In this document: one piece after another, positions 1 to 5,222 of the stretch | Layout: the number at the start of each line of letters is the position of its first letter | How positions within the stretch are numbered: position 1 is the stretch's first letter | Source of the DNA: an uncultured Flavobacteriales bacterium | Lineage (GTDB): Bacteria > Bacteroidota > Bacteroidia > Flavobacteriales > Crocinitomicaceae | Direction of reading: 5' to 3' | Assembly (NCBI GenBank): GCA_946886545.1 | Contig: CAMPIU010000250.1 | Location: forward strand, 1-5,222 | DNA length: 5,222 nt | Translations under genes and position numbers: made by a program | Notes under the pieces: model-generated | Databases searched by the model: none | What the model saw: only the letters and a program-made list of their open reading frames with translations | Told to the model about the DNA's origin: nothing

Positions 1-308
1 ATTTTATGCCGGTTCTGGGATTCCGTATCGGAGACTTTGCCTATATCACAGATGCCAAAACAGTGGAATTGAAAGAGATTGAGAAATTAAAAGGATTAAA
101 AGTTTTGATTATTAACGCTTTAAGAAAAGAACCACATATATCTCATTTCAATCTGGAAGAAGCCTTGGATTTCATTGATCAGGTGAAACCCGAAAGAGCT
201 TATTTGACTCATATTTCGCATCTGTTTGGTACCCATGAAGAAATTGAAAGTGAGTTGCCTCCAAACGTGTTCGCGGCCTTTGACGGATTGAAATTTGAAT
301 TCGATTAA
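1..308 (+). CDS. MBL-fold metal-dependent hydrolase, PhnP-like, C-terminal part (5' end outside window)
   Basis: This is the last third or so of a metallo-beta-lactamase-fold hydrolase of the PhnP-like group that is common in Bacteroidetes. The reading frame is open from the first bases, so the ATG at 6 is very probably an internal Met: the sequence PVLGFRIGDFAYITDAK that follows it is a mid-domain segment in this family, not an N-terminus. Visible family features are the Asp of ITDAK (codon 51-53, expected bridging metal ligand), the NALRKEPHISHFNLEEAL segment, and the LTHISH motif, whose first His is expected to be the last metal ligand. The HxHxDH motif must lie upstream of the window. The end of the protein (AAFDGLKFEFD) is the usual end for the family, so the C-terminus looks intact. 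Relatives are phosphodiesterase-type hydrolases, but the substrate of this subgroup is not known to me. Family assignment is firm; the specific reaction is not claimed. Confidence 0.88.
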   Translation, partial: FMPVLGFRIGDFAYITDAKTVELKEIEKLKGLKVLIINALRKEPHISHFNLEEALDFIDQVKPERAYLTHISHLFGTHEEIESELPPNVFAAFDGLKFEFD

Positions 309-371
309 ACAATTCTTTACTGTAAGGAAATACTTTAATTTTTTGGAATTCAGTGTAATTCAAACCAGAGC

Positions 372-384
372 AGGAAATATTCCT
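372..384. promoter_or_regulatory. Short palindrome next to the fabI promoter, possible operator
   Basis: AGGAA (372-376) and TTCCT (380-384) form a perfect 5-bp inverted repeat with a 3-bp spacer. The last base of the repeat is the first base of the putative -33 TTG of the fabI promoter, a place where a bound regulator could compete with RNA polymerase. Fatty acid synthesis genes are often under repressor control in bacteria, but I do not recognise this as the site of a known regulator, and a repeat this short can arise by chance in AT-rich DNA. Confidence 0.2.
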
Positions 385-413
385 TGTAGGCTTAAAATTA
401 AATTCTAAATTTG
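384..413 (+). promoter_or_regulatory. Bacteroidetes-type promoter of fabI
   Basis: A TTG at 384-386 (-33 element) lies 19 bp before TAAATTTG at 406-413, which matches the Bacteroidetes -7 consensus TAnnTTTG at every fixed position. Transcription would start about 4-7 bases after the -7 box, near 417-420, giving a leader of only about 12-15 nt before the ATG at 432. The leader is A-rich with no Shine-Dalgarno sequence, as is normal in this phylum. The location right before fabI, after the end of the preceding gene, supports the call. Confidence 0.7.
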
Positions 414-431
414 TTCCCAAATCAAACAATT

Positions 432-1241
432 ATGTCAAAATTATTGGAAGGAAAACGTGGAATCATTACCGGAGCATTGGATCAAAATTCAATTGCCTGG
501 AAAGTTGCTGAAAAAGCACATGAACACGGCGCGACTTTTGTTTTAACAAATGCTCCAATTGCAATGCGAATGGGGGAAATTAATGAATTGGCTGCAAAGA
601 CAAACTCAACAATTATTCCTGCTGATGCGACAAATACAGACGACTTGAAAAAGCTTTTTTCAGAAGCTCAGGAGATCTTAGGTGGTAAAATTGACTTTGT
701 ACTTCACTCAATTGGTATGAGTGTGAATATTCGCAAGAACATTCCTTACCAGGATTTGAATTATGATTTTTTCCAAAAAGGAATTGATGTTTCTGCTTTG
801 TCATTGCATAAAATGCTTTCTGTAGCTAAAAATATGGATGCCATCAATGAGTGGGGAAGTGTAGTTGCTTTGACTTATGCTGCCGCTCAAAGAACTTATC
901 CTTTCTATACGGATATGGCAGATATTAAAGCGATGCTGGAATCAATTGCGAGAAGTTTCGGATACCATTATGGTTTGGAGAAAAAGGTACGTGTGAATAC
1001 GGTTTCCCAATCTCCTACAAAAACAACTGCAGGTTCCGGAATTAAAGGTTTCGGTGATTTTTACGATTATGCAGATGCAATTGCTCCATTAGGAAATGCA
1101 AGCGCTGAAGATTGTGCAAATTATTGTATTTCGTTATTCTCTGATTTAACACGCATGGTTACGATGCAAAACTTATTCCATGACGGCGGTTATTCCACAA
1201 CCGGTGTAAGTGACGCAATCATGGAAAAATTCGGAATTTGA
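432..1241 (+). CDS. fabI: Enoyl-[acyl-carrier-protein] reductase (NADH), FabI
   Basis: FabI catalyses the last step of each cycle of type II fatty acid elongation, reducing trans-2-enoyl-ACP to acyl-ACP with NAD(P)H in the cytosol. The 269-residue protein is a divergent short-chain dehydrogenase of FabI type. It has the N-terminal nucleotide-binding segment GKRGIITGALDQNSIAW (7-23), the LHSIG motif (91-95, matching FVHSIG in E. coli), and the catalytic set Tyr149, Tyr159 and Lys166, with the Tyr-x6-Lys spacing typical of FabI and aligning with E. coli Tyr146, Tyr156 and Lys163. The substrate-loop region reads SQSPTKTTAGSGI (192-204) and the C-terminal DGG is at 251-253. A short extension (GVSDAIMEKFGI) after that is usual in Flavobacteriia versions. 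An in-frame TTG at 411 would add seven residues, but it lies inside the -7 box of the promoter, so ATG 432 is chosen. The gene appears monocistronic, with its own promoter and a strong terminator. FabI is the target class of triclosan-like inhibitors; sensitivity cannot be read from this sequence. Confidence 0.96.
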   Translation: MSKLLEGKRGIITGALDQNSIAWKVAEKAHEHGATFVLTNAPIAMRMGEINELAAKTNSTIIPADATNTDDLKKLFSEAQEILGGKIDFVLHSIGMSVNIRKNIPYQDLNYDFFQKGIDVSALSLHKMLSVAKNMDAINEWGSVVALTYAAAQRTYPFYTDMADIKAMLESIARSFGYHYGLEKKVRVNTVSQSPTKTTAGSGIKGFGDFYDYADAIAPLGNASAEDCANYCISLFSDLTRMVTMQNLFHDGGYSTTGVSDAIMEKFGI

Positions 1242-1267
1242 TTTTCGGAAAATAAAAAATAACTGGA

Positions 1268-1305
1268 GGGACGCGAGCATCGTGTCCCTTTCTTATTTTT
1301 ATTTT
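1268..1305 (+). terminator. Intrinsic terminator after fabI
   Basis: GGGACGCG (1268-1275) pairs with CGTGTCCC (1281-1288) as an 8-bp stem including one G-U pair, around the 5-nt loop AGCAT. A T-rich run (1289-1305) follows. The A-rich stretch before the stem (1249-1262) is almost a perfect reverse complement of 1293-1305, so the hairpin can extend and could also act in the opposite direction. It starts 26 bases after the fabI stop codon and separates fabI from the next gene. Confidence 0.88.
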
Positions 1306-1349
1306 CGTAACATTATTGGGTTAAAACAATTACTACAAGAAACTAACCT

Positions 1350-1979
1350 ATGAAAAAGACATGTATTTTATTGTTTGTGATTCTTTCATGCCATACGTTT
1401 GCTCAGGACCTGACATTGAAAGGTGGAAGGGGAGGAATCTTTTCCTTCGGACAAAGAACTACTTTGAGTGCTTTTAACGGAGATCATGAACGTCCGGCAA
1501 TTGGTTTGGGAGGACAGATGAGACTTCAATTATCTGACCGGGTGAACACGGAATGGTTCATGGATTATTTACCTGTTACCAATCAATATACAAGAAGAAA
1601 CGACCTGCATATAGGATGGAGTGTTATGTTCTATTTACTAAGTAATCCGATTCCTAAAGTTCAGCCTTATATTGTTGCAGGACATTGTTTTGACCGGACT
1701 TTGCAATCCGAACTGGCAAACCGGAGCAACAGAATTGAACGCTGGAGCAGTGCCGTACAAGGCGGATTGGGTGTCCATTTTAATCTGACACAGCGTTTTG
1801 ATATTTCACTTTCCAGTCAATACATGATTCACCTGGGAACGGATATTCATTCACATGTGGAAGAAAATGGAAGTGTTCATTTTGAACAGCATAAAGGTGG
1901 TTCTTTGGAAGGTCATTTACTGACGTCATTGACATTAAACTATAAATTAGCAGACTTATGGAAATCAAAAAGAAAGTAA
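1350..1979 (+). CDS. Exported beta-barrel-like outer membrane protein, function unknown
   Basis: The 209-residue product has a Sec signal peptide: MKKT, a hydrophobic core, and a likely cleavage after Ala18 (TFA|QD), leaving an N-terminal Gln as is common in Bacteroidetes. The mature part alternates polar and hydrophobic residues in strand-length runs with Gly and aromatic residues, as in small outer membrane barrels: IGLGGQMRLQL (51-61), LHIGWSVMFYLL (86-97), VQPYIVAG (104-111), SAVQGGLGVHFNL (134-146), FDISLSSQYMIHLG (150-163), and a last segment LLTSLTLNYKL (190-200). A His/Glu-rich stretch (167-187, including HSHVEENGSVHFEQHKGG) sits between the last two predicted strands and would be a loop. 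The C-terminus is Lys-rich rather than ending on an aromatic residue. The gene is the first of a pair overlapping by 22 nt. I see no convincing promoter box between the fabI terminator and the start. Similar proteins are usually labelled outer membrane beta-barrel proteins in Flavobacteriia. Cys14 in ILSC is a poor lipobox, so signal peptidase I is preferred. Confidence 0.82.
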   Translation: MKKTCILLFVILSCHTFAQDLTLKGGRGGIFSFGQRTTLSAFNGDHERPAIGLGGQMRLQLSDRVNTEWFMDYLPVTNQYTRRNDLHIGWSVMFYLLSNPIPKVQPYIVAGHCFDRTLQSELANRSNRIERWSSAVQGGLGVHFNLTQRFDISLSSQYMIHLGTDIHSHVEENGSVHFEQHKGGSLEGHLLTSLTLNYKLADLWKSKRK

Positions 1980-2521
1980 GTCTCCTGGTTTTGGGTTTCC
2001 TGGCCATGACAAGTCTTACAAATGCTCAAATCCTTGCGGATGGCGAAAGAGCAGGGTTGTTACAGACAACTGGAAGTATTTATCCGTCACAGCAGTTGAA
2101 TACAAAGGGATCGAATTTATATGTGGGAGGATATATGAATTATCATTTTGATGACAAATACAGTTTTAGGGGAGATGTTTACCAGTTTATCGGCGCACAG
2201 TCAAAACCCGGTTACGTAAACGATCATTTGCAGTTACAGGCCGGCTTTATACGCTACTTTCCTTTTAAGCGTCTGGATCCGTTCGTAGGAATTCAAATCG
2301 GGTTTTCTGCGATCCAGACAAATGAAAGAACTGAACGGATGTATAATTCAACTTTTGCACTGAAAGCAGGTCTAAATTATCACGTCTATAAATTCTTTTA
2401 TTTCTTTTTGGAATGTCAGTACATTCATCAGACAGATCCATGGCACGCAAGACCGCTGGATCAGATTATGGGAACTGGCGGACTAGGCTTTCAATTACCG
2501 TGTAAAAATGTACGTCAGTAA
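1958..2521 (+). CDS. Second exported beta-barrel-like protein, overlapping the first gene
   Basis: The 187-residue product starts at ATG 1958, inside the last codons of the preceding gene in another frame (22-nt overlap). That arrangement suggests one transcript and translational coupling. A signal peptide is clear: MEIKKK, hydrophobic residues 8-20, and cleavage after Ala23 (TNA|QIL), again giving an N-terminal Gln. Strand-like segments include LYVGGYMNYHF (54-64), YSFRGDVYQFIGA (68-80), LQLQAGFIRYFPF (91-103), LDPFVGIQIGFSAIQ (106-120), STFALKAGLNYHVY (131-144), FFYFFLECQYIH (146-157) and GTGGLGFQL (172-180). The order GGxM, D-[KR], a strand ending in a short turn, then [VD]P[YF]V resembles the first gene, so the two may be distant paralogues. 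No enzymatic motif is visible. A porin-like or outer-membrane structural role is the most that can be inferred. Confidence 0.82.
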   Translation: MEIKKKVSLLVLGFLAMTSLTNAQILADGERAGLLQTTGSIYPSQQLNTKGSNLYVGGYMNYHFDDKYSFRGDVYQFIGAQSKPGYVNDHLQLQAGFIRYFPFKRLDPFVGIQIGFSAIQTNERTERMYNSTFALKAGLNYHVYKFFYFFLECQYIHQTDPWHARPLDQIMGTGGLGFQLPCKNVRQ

Positions 2522-2525
2522 GAGA

Positions 2526-3443
2526 TTAGCCTCCCCAATCGCAATTTTGCTCCGGATCTGAGCAATTAAATTGCAAGGTAGGTTCTTCCTGGTCTCTTTC
2601 AATAGATTGTTTTAGAAGCAGAATTTGATGTGCTTCCGGATAGGAGAGGATCTTTGTTTTTAAAATCCGGTTTATCTCTGCGAGTACTACAGGTTTCGGG
2701 AACATATAGATGCGGTGTTCCATGTCCTGAATTACCCGTTTGCGAAGCGCTAACAAATCATTTTTGAATAACTCATTTTTCTGGATCACGTTAAATGAAC
2801 CGGCAAGGAACTTATAGTTGTTGCTGTCGCCTAAGAGAGAGCCTCCTCCATAATCCCAGGTGCGTTCGAAAAAATTAAGCCATCCCGGTTCGTGCCTTCC
2901 CTGGTCTCCTTCAGCCAGGATCTTTAAGATCATGAAGTCGTCATCCGCTTTACCTTTGGTATATTGAGCCAGTTTTTGTAAATCCAGGAAATTGTAATTC
3001 ATTACAAATTCAGTACATTCTGCTTCACATGAAGAGCGCAAAGCAAAAGATTTGTCAATGAAACTCATCGCTTCCATACCGGCATAGCCATCAGGGAATT
3101 TGGTGGAAACTGCTTTTTCGATATCCTCAAATACTTTCTTTCCTTTGTGATAGACACGGGCGAAAGCGGTATCTGTTTGAACACTTGCCAGTTCATTCAT
3201 GTAAGAAACGATGGATTCGACTGTTTTCTTAGGGAGCAGCTGGTTTAATTTTTTGATCTGCGTTGCATTCAAATCCCTTACAACCGGATTTCGTTTGGGA
3301 ACTGTATCAATAATCTTTTCTTTGCCCTTATTCGCAGCAACTTCAGTCTCAGGTTTGGATTTACCGGAATCTTCCTTTTCCGGGGTATTTGAGCAAGCTA
3401 CGGTAAATAAACAGATTGAAAAGAAGAATAACAGTTGTTTCAT
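2526..3443 (-). CDS. Lipoprotein of unknown function
   Basis: The 305-residue product starts with a typical lipoprotein signal: MKQLLFFFSI, a hydrophobic run, and a TVAC lipobox with Cys17 as the lipidated residue. A charged, low-complexity linker rich in Lys, Glu, Asp and Pro follows (about 18-55). Acidic residues begin five positions after the Cys (SNTPEKED), loosely like the surface-export signal described for Bacteroidetes lipoproteins, but the match is weak. The rest appears mostly helical. Four further cysteines sit as CEAEC (139-143) and as C294 and C301 near the C-terminus (FNCSDPEQNCDWGG), which could form disulfides outside the cytoplasm. I do not recognise a family; the segment DYGGGSLLGDSNNYKFLAG (198-216) and the preceding FFERTWDY look like good probes for homologues. 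The gene converges on the barrel pair with 4 bp between stops, so it is a separate unit, and it is divergent from the HEYGH gene. Confidence 0.85.
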   Translation of the reverse strand: MKQLLFFFSICLFTVACSNTPEKEDSGKSKPETEVAANKGKEKIIDTVPKRNPVVRDLNATQIKKLNQLLPKKTVESIVSYMNELASVQTDTAFARVYHKGKKVFEDIEKAVSTKFPDGYAGMEAMSFIDKSFALRSSCEAECTEFVMNYNFLDLQKLAQYTKGKADDDFMILKILAEGDQGRHEPGWLNFFERTWDYGGGSLLGDSNNYKFLAGSFNVIQKNELFKNDLLALRKRVIQDMEHRIYMFPKPVVLAEINRILKTKILSYPEAHQILLLKQSIERDQEEPTLQFNCSDPEQNCDWGG

Positions 3444-3466
3444 AAGATTAAGTGCTAAATATCAAT

Positions 3467-3474
3467 CTAAATTA
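3467..3474 (-). promoter_or_regulatory. Possible -7 box of the lipoprotein gene
   Basis: Read on the minus strand, TAATTTAG matches TAnnTTTG at all fixed positions but one and lies 23 bp before the ATG of the lipoprotein gene. No TTG is found at the expected -33 distance, so the call is weak. Confidence 0.25.
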
Positions 3475-3483
3475 CATTATTTT

Positions 3484-3491
3484 TAAGTTTG
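3484..3491 (+). promoter_or_regulatory. -7 box of the HEYGH gene promoter
   Basis: TAAGTTTG matches the Bacteroidetes -7 consensus TAnnTTTG at every fixed position, 37 bp before the ATG at 3529, which would give a leader of roughly 30 nt. No clear TTG is found about 19 bp upstream, so the promoter may be weak or depend on an activator. Confidence 0.5.
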
Positions 3492-3528
3492 GTATCATAA
3501 AATAATCCTTCGTTCGTTAGAATAGAAA

Positions 3529-4497
3529 ATGAAAAGTTTGGTAAATCACTTCAGATCAATCCCTCTTGCATTCATCTGCATACTTTTTGTGTTACCTTCC
3601 AATGCGTCAACCACTTCTGTGAAAGGACCGGAATACTTTATTCTTGATTCCTGGGTGAGTGGTTTTATTTCAGGACTCGCGAAAACCAAAGAAAGCAGAT
3701 GGAAGAATGCCTGGAAGCGCGCAAATCAAAGTGCTGAGAATGATATCCGGATTTGGGGAGGTTTGTTTGTCTCGGATACCAATTCGAGTTCAGGAAGACG
3801 GATTTTGGAAGTTGGTTCACGACTAACTTATCAAGGACCACAAACTGGGATAGGACTTTTTATGGCACATTTTTATAACACGATTTTGTGCAAGGTTAAT
3901 TCGGTCAGTCACCCGAATGGAAGCACTTTGTTGAATATGAATGTTCCATGGACAGGAATTTGTTTCGGGAATTACATCCTGGCAAAAAAGAACAGTGCTC
4001 CTGATCCGAATAATCGCATTTTCCAGCATGAATACGGACATTATCTTCAAAGTAAACGAATGGGATTTGCTTATTTAATACGAGTTGGTCTTCCGGCTAT
4101 AATGAGCAAGGGGAATCACGATGATCATCCGGTAGAAGTAGATTGTAACCGGGAAGGTTTTCTGTATTTCAACAGAATCGATCCGCATTTTCAGAATGAT
4201 TCGGCCTATTACGATAAAAAGGGCTGGGATTTTCTTTATAATCCATTTCCTGATACATTGGGAGTAAAGAAGATTAGTGGAAAGAATACTTTTCAATACC
4301 TGAATTTCAGTGATACTCTTGACCGGGAAAAGGTTGATTTGTTGAAAGTAAGAGCTAAATGGTTTGATTATGCAGGATGGATGGCATTTCCTGCTCCTGC
4401 ACTTATTGGTATTTGTAATGCATCAAAATACAATCAGTCACAAACGAAACCTAAAGAAATTCATCTGAATGCATTAACCGAACCGGCTAAACAATAA
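3529..4497 (+). CDS. Exported protein with HEYGH putative zinc-binding motif, possible metallopeptidase
   Basis: The 322-residue product has a signal peptide with a hydrophobic core (about 12-22) and a likely cleavage after Ala26 (SNA|ST). The notable motif is HEYGH (167-171) in the context RIFQHEYGHYLQSKRMG, an HExxH zinc site in which His167 and His171 would bind metal and Glu168 would be the catalytic base. A possible third ligand is Glu203 or Asp205 in HPVEVDCNREGF (200-211), about 32 residues further on, a spacing within the range seen in gluzincin-like enzymes. Before the motif come segments resembling strands (YFILD, IRIWGGLFV, LNMNVPWTGICFGNYILA); after it, a hydrophobic segment AYLIRVGLPAIM (181-192) and then GWDFLYNPFPDTLGV (232-246). 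I recall similar HEYGHxxQS proteins in Bacteroidetes, mostly annotated as hypothetical; I know of no established substrate. Peptidase activity is inference from the motif alone. The gene stands alone, divergent from the lipoprotein gene and convergent with the DUF218 gene. Confidence 0.85.
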   Translation: MKSLVNHFRSIPLAFICILFVLPSNASTTSVKGPEYFILDSWVSGFISGLAKTKESRWKNAWKRANQSAENDIRIWGGLFVSDTNSSSGRRILEVGSRLTYQGPQTGIGLFMAHFYNTILCKVNSVSHPNGSTLLNMNVPWTGICFGNYILAKKNSAPDPNNRIFQHEYGHYLQSKRMGFAYLIRVGLPAIMSKGNHDDHPVEVDCNREGFLYFNRIDPHFQNDSAYYDKKGWDFLYNPFPDTLGVKKISGKNTFQYLNFSDTLDREKVDLLKVRAKWFDYAGWMAFPAPALIGICNASKYNQSQTKPKEIHLNALTEPAKQ

Positions 4498-4506
4498 TGG
4501 GATATT

Positions 4507-5222
4507 TCATATTTTCCCGGTGATGTCATAAGCCATATATCCAAACATTTCCTTCAATAAGCTATGCCATTCGTTCATTGTACTGACATCAGGAACCAAT
4601 AGTTCGTCAAAGGTGTATGAGCGCTTTGGTCCGGTGTAAAGATCTGTTGAATAGGTGTCGCACTTTACCCCGATTTTGGTGAAACACGCTCTTGCTCTGC
4701 GCATGTGTTTTCCTGAGGTAACCAATAAAATTGCATTTGAATTTGGGAACAAGCGATCAAGAATCTTCTTTGATTCTACTGCATTTTCATAGGTGTTCTT
4801 CGATTTTGTTTCCGTAATGATTACATGTTCCGGAATTCCCCATTTGACCAGAATTTCTTTTAACTGAGAAGCTTCATGAAGCCCTTTATCGATAATATAT
4901 CCATGATCTCCGGTAATTAGTATGCGATCAATTTTTCCGGATTTGTAGAGTGAAATTGTTTGCCAGATCCGGTCAATTCCTCTTCTTGCACTCAGGACTT
5001 TCAGATCGTTATTATATTCAGCCATTCCTGTTAATACCACAGCCACATCATAATGTTTGACTGATGTAGGAGGAGTGCCGAAAACTTCCCATTGCCTGCA
5101 AAATTCTTTAAAAACAAAGGTGTTACTGAAAAACAATGCGATGAAAACTGCACAGTATTTCGCTCTTTTTGCGCGAACGCTTTTTTTTGAAAAGAAGGCA
5201 AAGTACAAAGCAATTAGTAGCC
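4507..5222 (-). CDS. DUF218/YdcF-family membrane protein, N-terminus outside window
   Basis: The frame stays open to the window edge (237 full codons visible). A start at the TTG at 5208 is unlikely because the residues before it (LLIALYFAFF) read as a membrane helix that the family normally has. Numbered from the first full codon, the protein shows that partial helix (1-10), a basic loop SKKSVRAKRAK, a second helix (about 22-35, FIALFFSNTFVF), then the DUF218 domain. Domain hallmarks are DVAVVLTGM (58-66), SLYKSGKIDRILITGDHG (90-107), ETKSKNTYENA (137-147) and LLVTSGKHMRRA (165-176), with the ending HSLLKEMFGYMAYDITGKI typical of Bacteroidetes members. Related proteins such as ElyC and SanA of E. 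coli act in envelope and cell-wall integrity, and YdcF itself is a small soluble domain reported to bind S-adenosylmethionine. The two-helix architecture is like ElyC. A related envelope role is likely but unproven. The family glycine in VVLGG is Thr here. Confidence 0.88.
   Translation of the reverse strand, partial: LLIALYFAFFSKKSVRAKRAKYCAVFIALFFSNTFVFKEFCRQWEVFGTPPTSVKHYDVAVVLTGMAEYNNDLKVLSARRGIDRIWQTISLYKSGKIDRILITGDHGYIIDKGLHEASQLKEILVKWGIPEHVIITETKSKNTYENAVESKKILDRLFPNSNAILLVTSGKHMRRARACFTKIGVKCDTYSTDLYTGPKRSYTFDELLVPDVSTMNEWHSLLKEMFGYMAYDITGKI

Noticed and set aside
343..364. AT-rich hairpin after the MBL-fold hydrolase gene as a terminator
   Set aside because: The stem has about 7 pairs with a mismatch, almost all A-T, and no T-run follows it.
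172..429. Minus-strand reading frame covering the MBL-fold gene end and the fabI promoter
   Set aside because: It overlaps a well-supported gene and promoter on the other strand, and its sequence resembles no known protein.
411..431. TTG start giving FabI seven extra residues
   Set aside because: The TTG overlaps the -7 promoter box, and the family N-terminus begins at MSKLLEGK, encoded from the ATG at 432.
1300..1307. TATTTTCG as a -7 box for the gene at 1350
   Set aside because: One mismatch to the consensus, no -33 TTG at the right distance, and it lies in the T-run of the fabI terminator, where such matches are expected by chance.
1350..1400. Lipoprotein signal (Cys14 in ILSC) in the first barrel gene
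   Set aside because: Leu before Ser-Cys is a poor lipobox, while TFA|QD is a good signal peptidase I site that suits a barrel protein.
3211..3486. 91-codon + strand reading frame opposite the lipoprotein gene
   Set aside because: It is antisense to the lipoprotein N-terminus, has no promoter box or family resemblance, and its hydrophobic parts mirror the coding strand.
4499..4518. GGGATAT/ATATTTTCCC hairpin between the HEYGH and DUF218 genes as a terminator
   Set aside because: Only 4 + 3 pairs with a 3-nt bulge, a 3-nt loop and no T-run; too weak to call.
1..5222. Mobile element, CRISPR array, tRNA, rRNA or phage defence system
   Set aside because: No transposase or integrase motifs, no direct-repeat arrays, no structured RNA signatures and no defence-type domains were seen; all genes read as housekeeping or envelope genes.

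Overview
The window looks like ordinary chromosome from a member of the Bacteroidetes, most likely Flavobacteriales and possibly a Fluviicola-like lineage (that last step is inference). The evidence is a moderately AT-rich composition, A-rich start regions without Shine-Dalgarno sequences, promoter elements of the Bacteroidetes type (TTG, 19 bp, TAnnTTTG), mature secreted proteins beginning with Gln after an Ala cleavage site, and close similarity of the recognisable proteins to Flavobacteriia versions as I remember them. No mobile element, CRISPR array, tRNA or rRNA was seen.

Layout. Bases 1-308 hold the C-terminal part of a metallo-beta-lactamase-fold hydrolase that starts before the window. 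A 123-bp gap carries a good promoter for fabI (432-1241), the NADH-dependent enoyl-ACP reductase of fatty acid synthesis, which ends in a strong intrinsic terminator (1268-1305). Next comes a two-gene set on the + strand (1350-1979 and 1958-2521, overlapping by 22 nt). Both encode exported proteins with beta-barrel-like sequence and may be distant paralogues. This pair runs into a convergent gene for an unrecognised lipoprotein (3443 down to 2526), with only 4 bp between the stop codons. An 85-bp divergent region separates the lipoprotein gene from a + strand gene (3529-4497) for an exported protein with an HEYGH putative zinc-binding motif. That gene converges, with 9 bp between stops, on a DUF218/YdcF-type membrane protein (5222 down to 4507) whose N-terminus lies beyond the window.

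How the genes relate. fabI makes acyl chains for the membrane, and the other complete genes plus the DUF218 protein encode envelope proteins (two outer-membrane candidates, one lipoprotein, one secreted putative metalloprotein, one inner-membrane protein). The orientation breaks into at least five transcription units, so nothing here forms a clear multi-gene system. The best leads for new biology are the HEYGH protein, the overlapping barrel pair and the unknown lipoprotein. I do not see strong evidence for an undescribed system.
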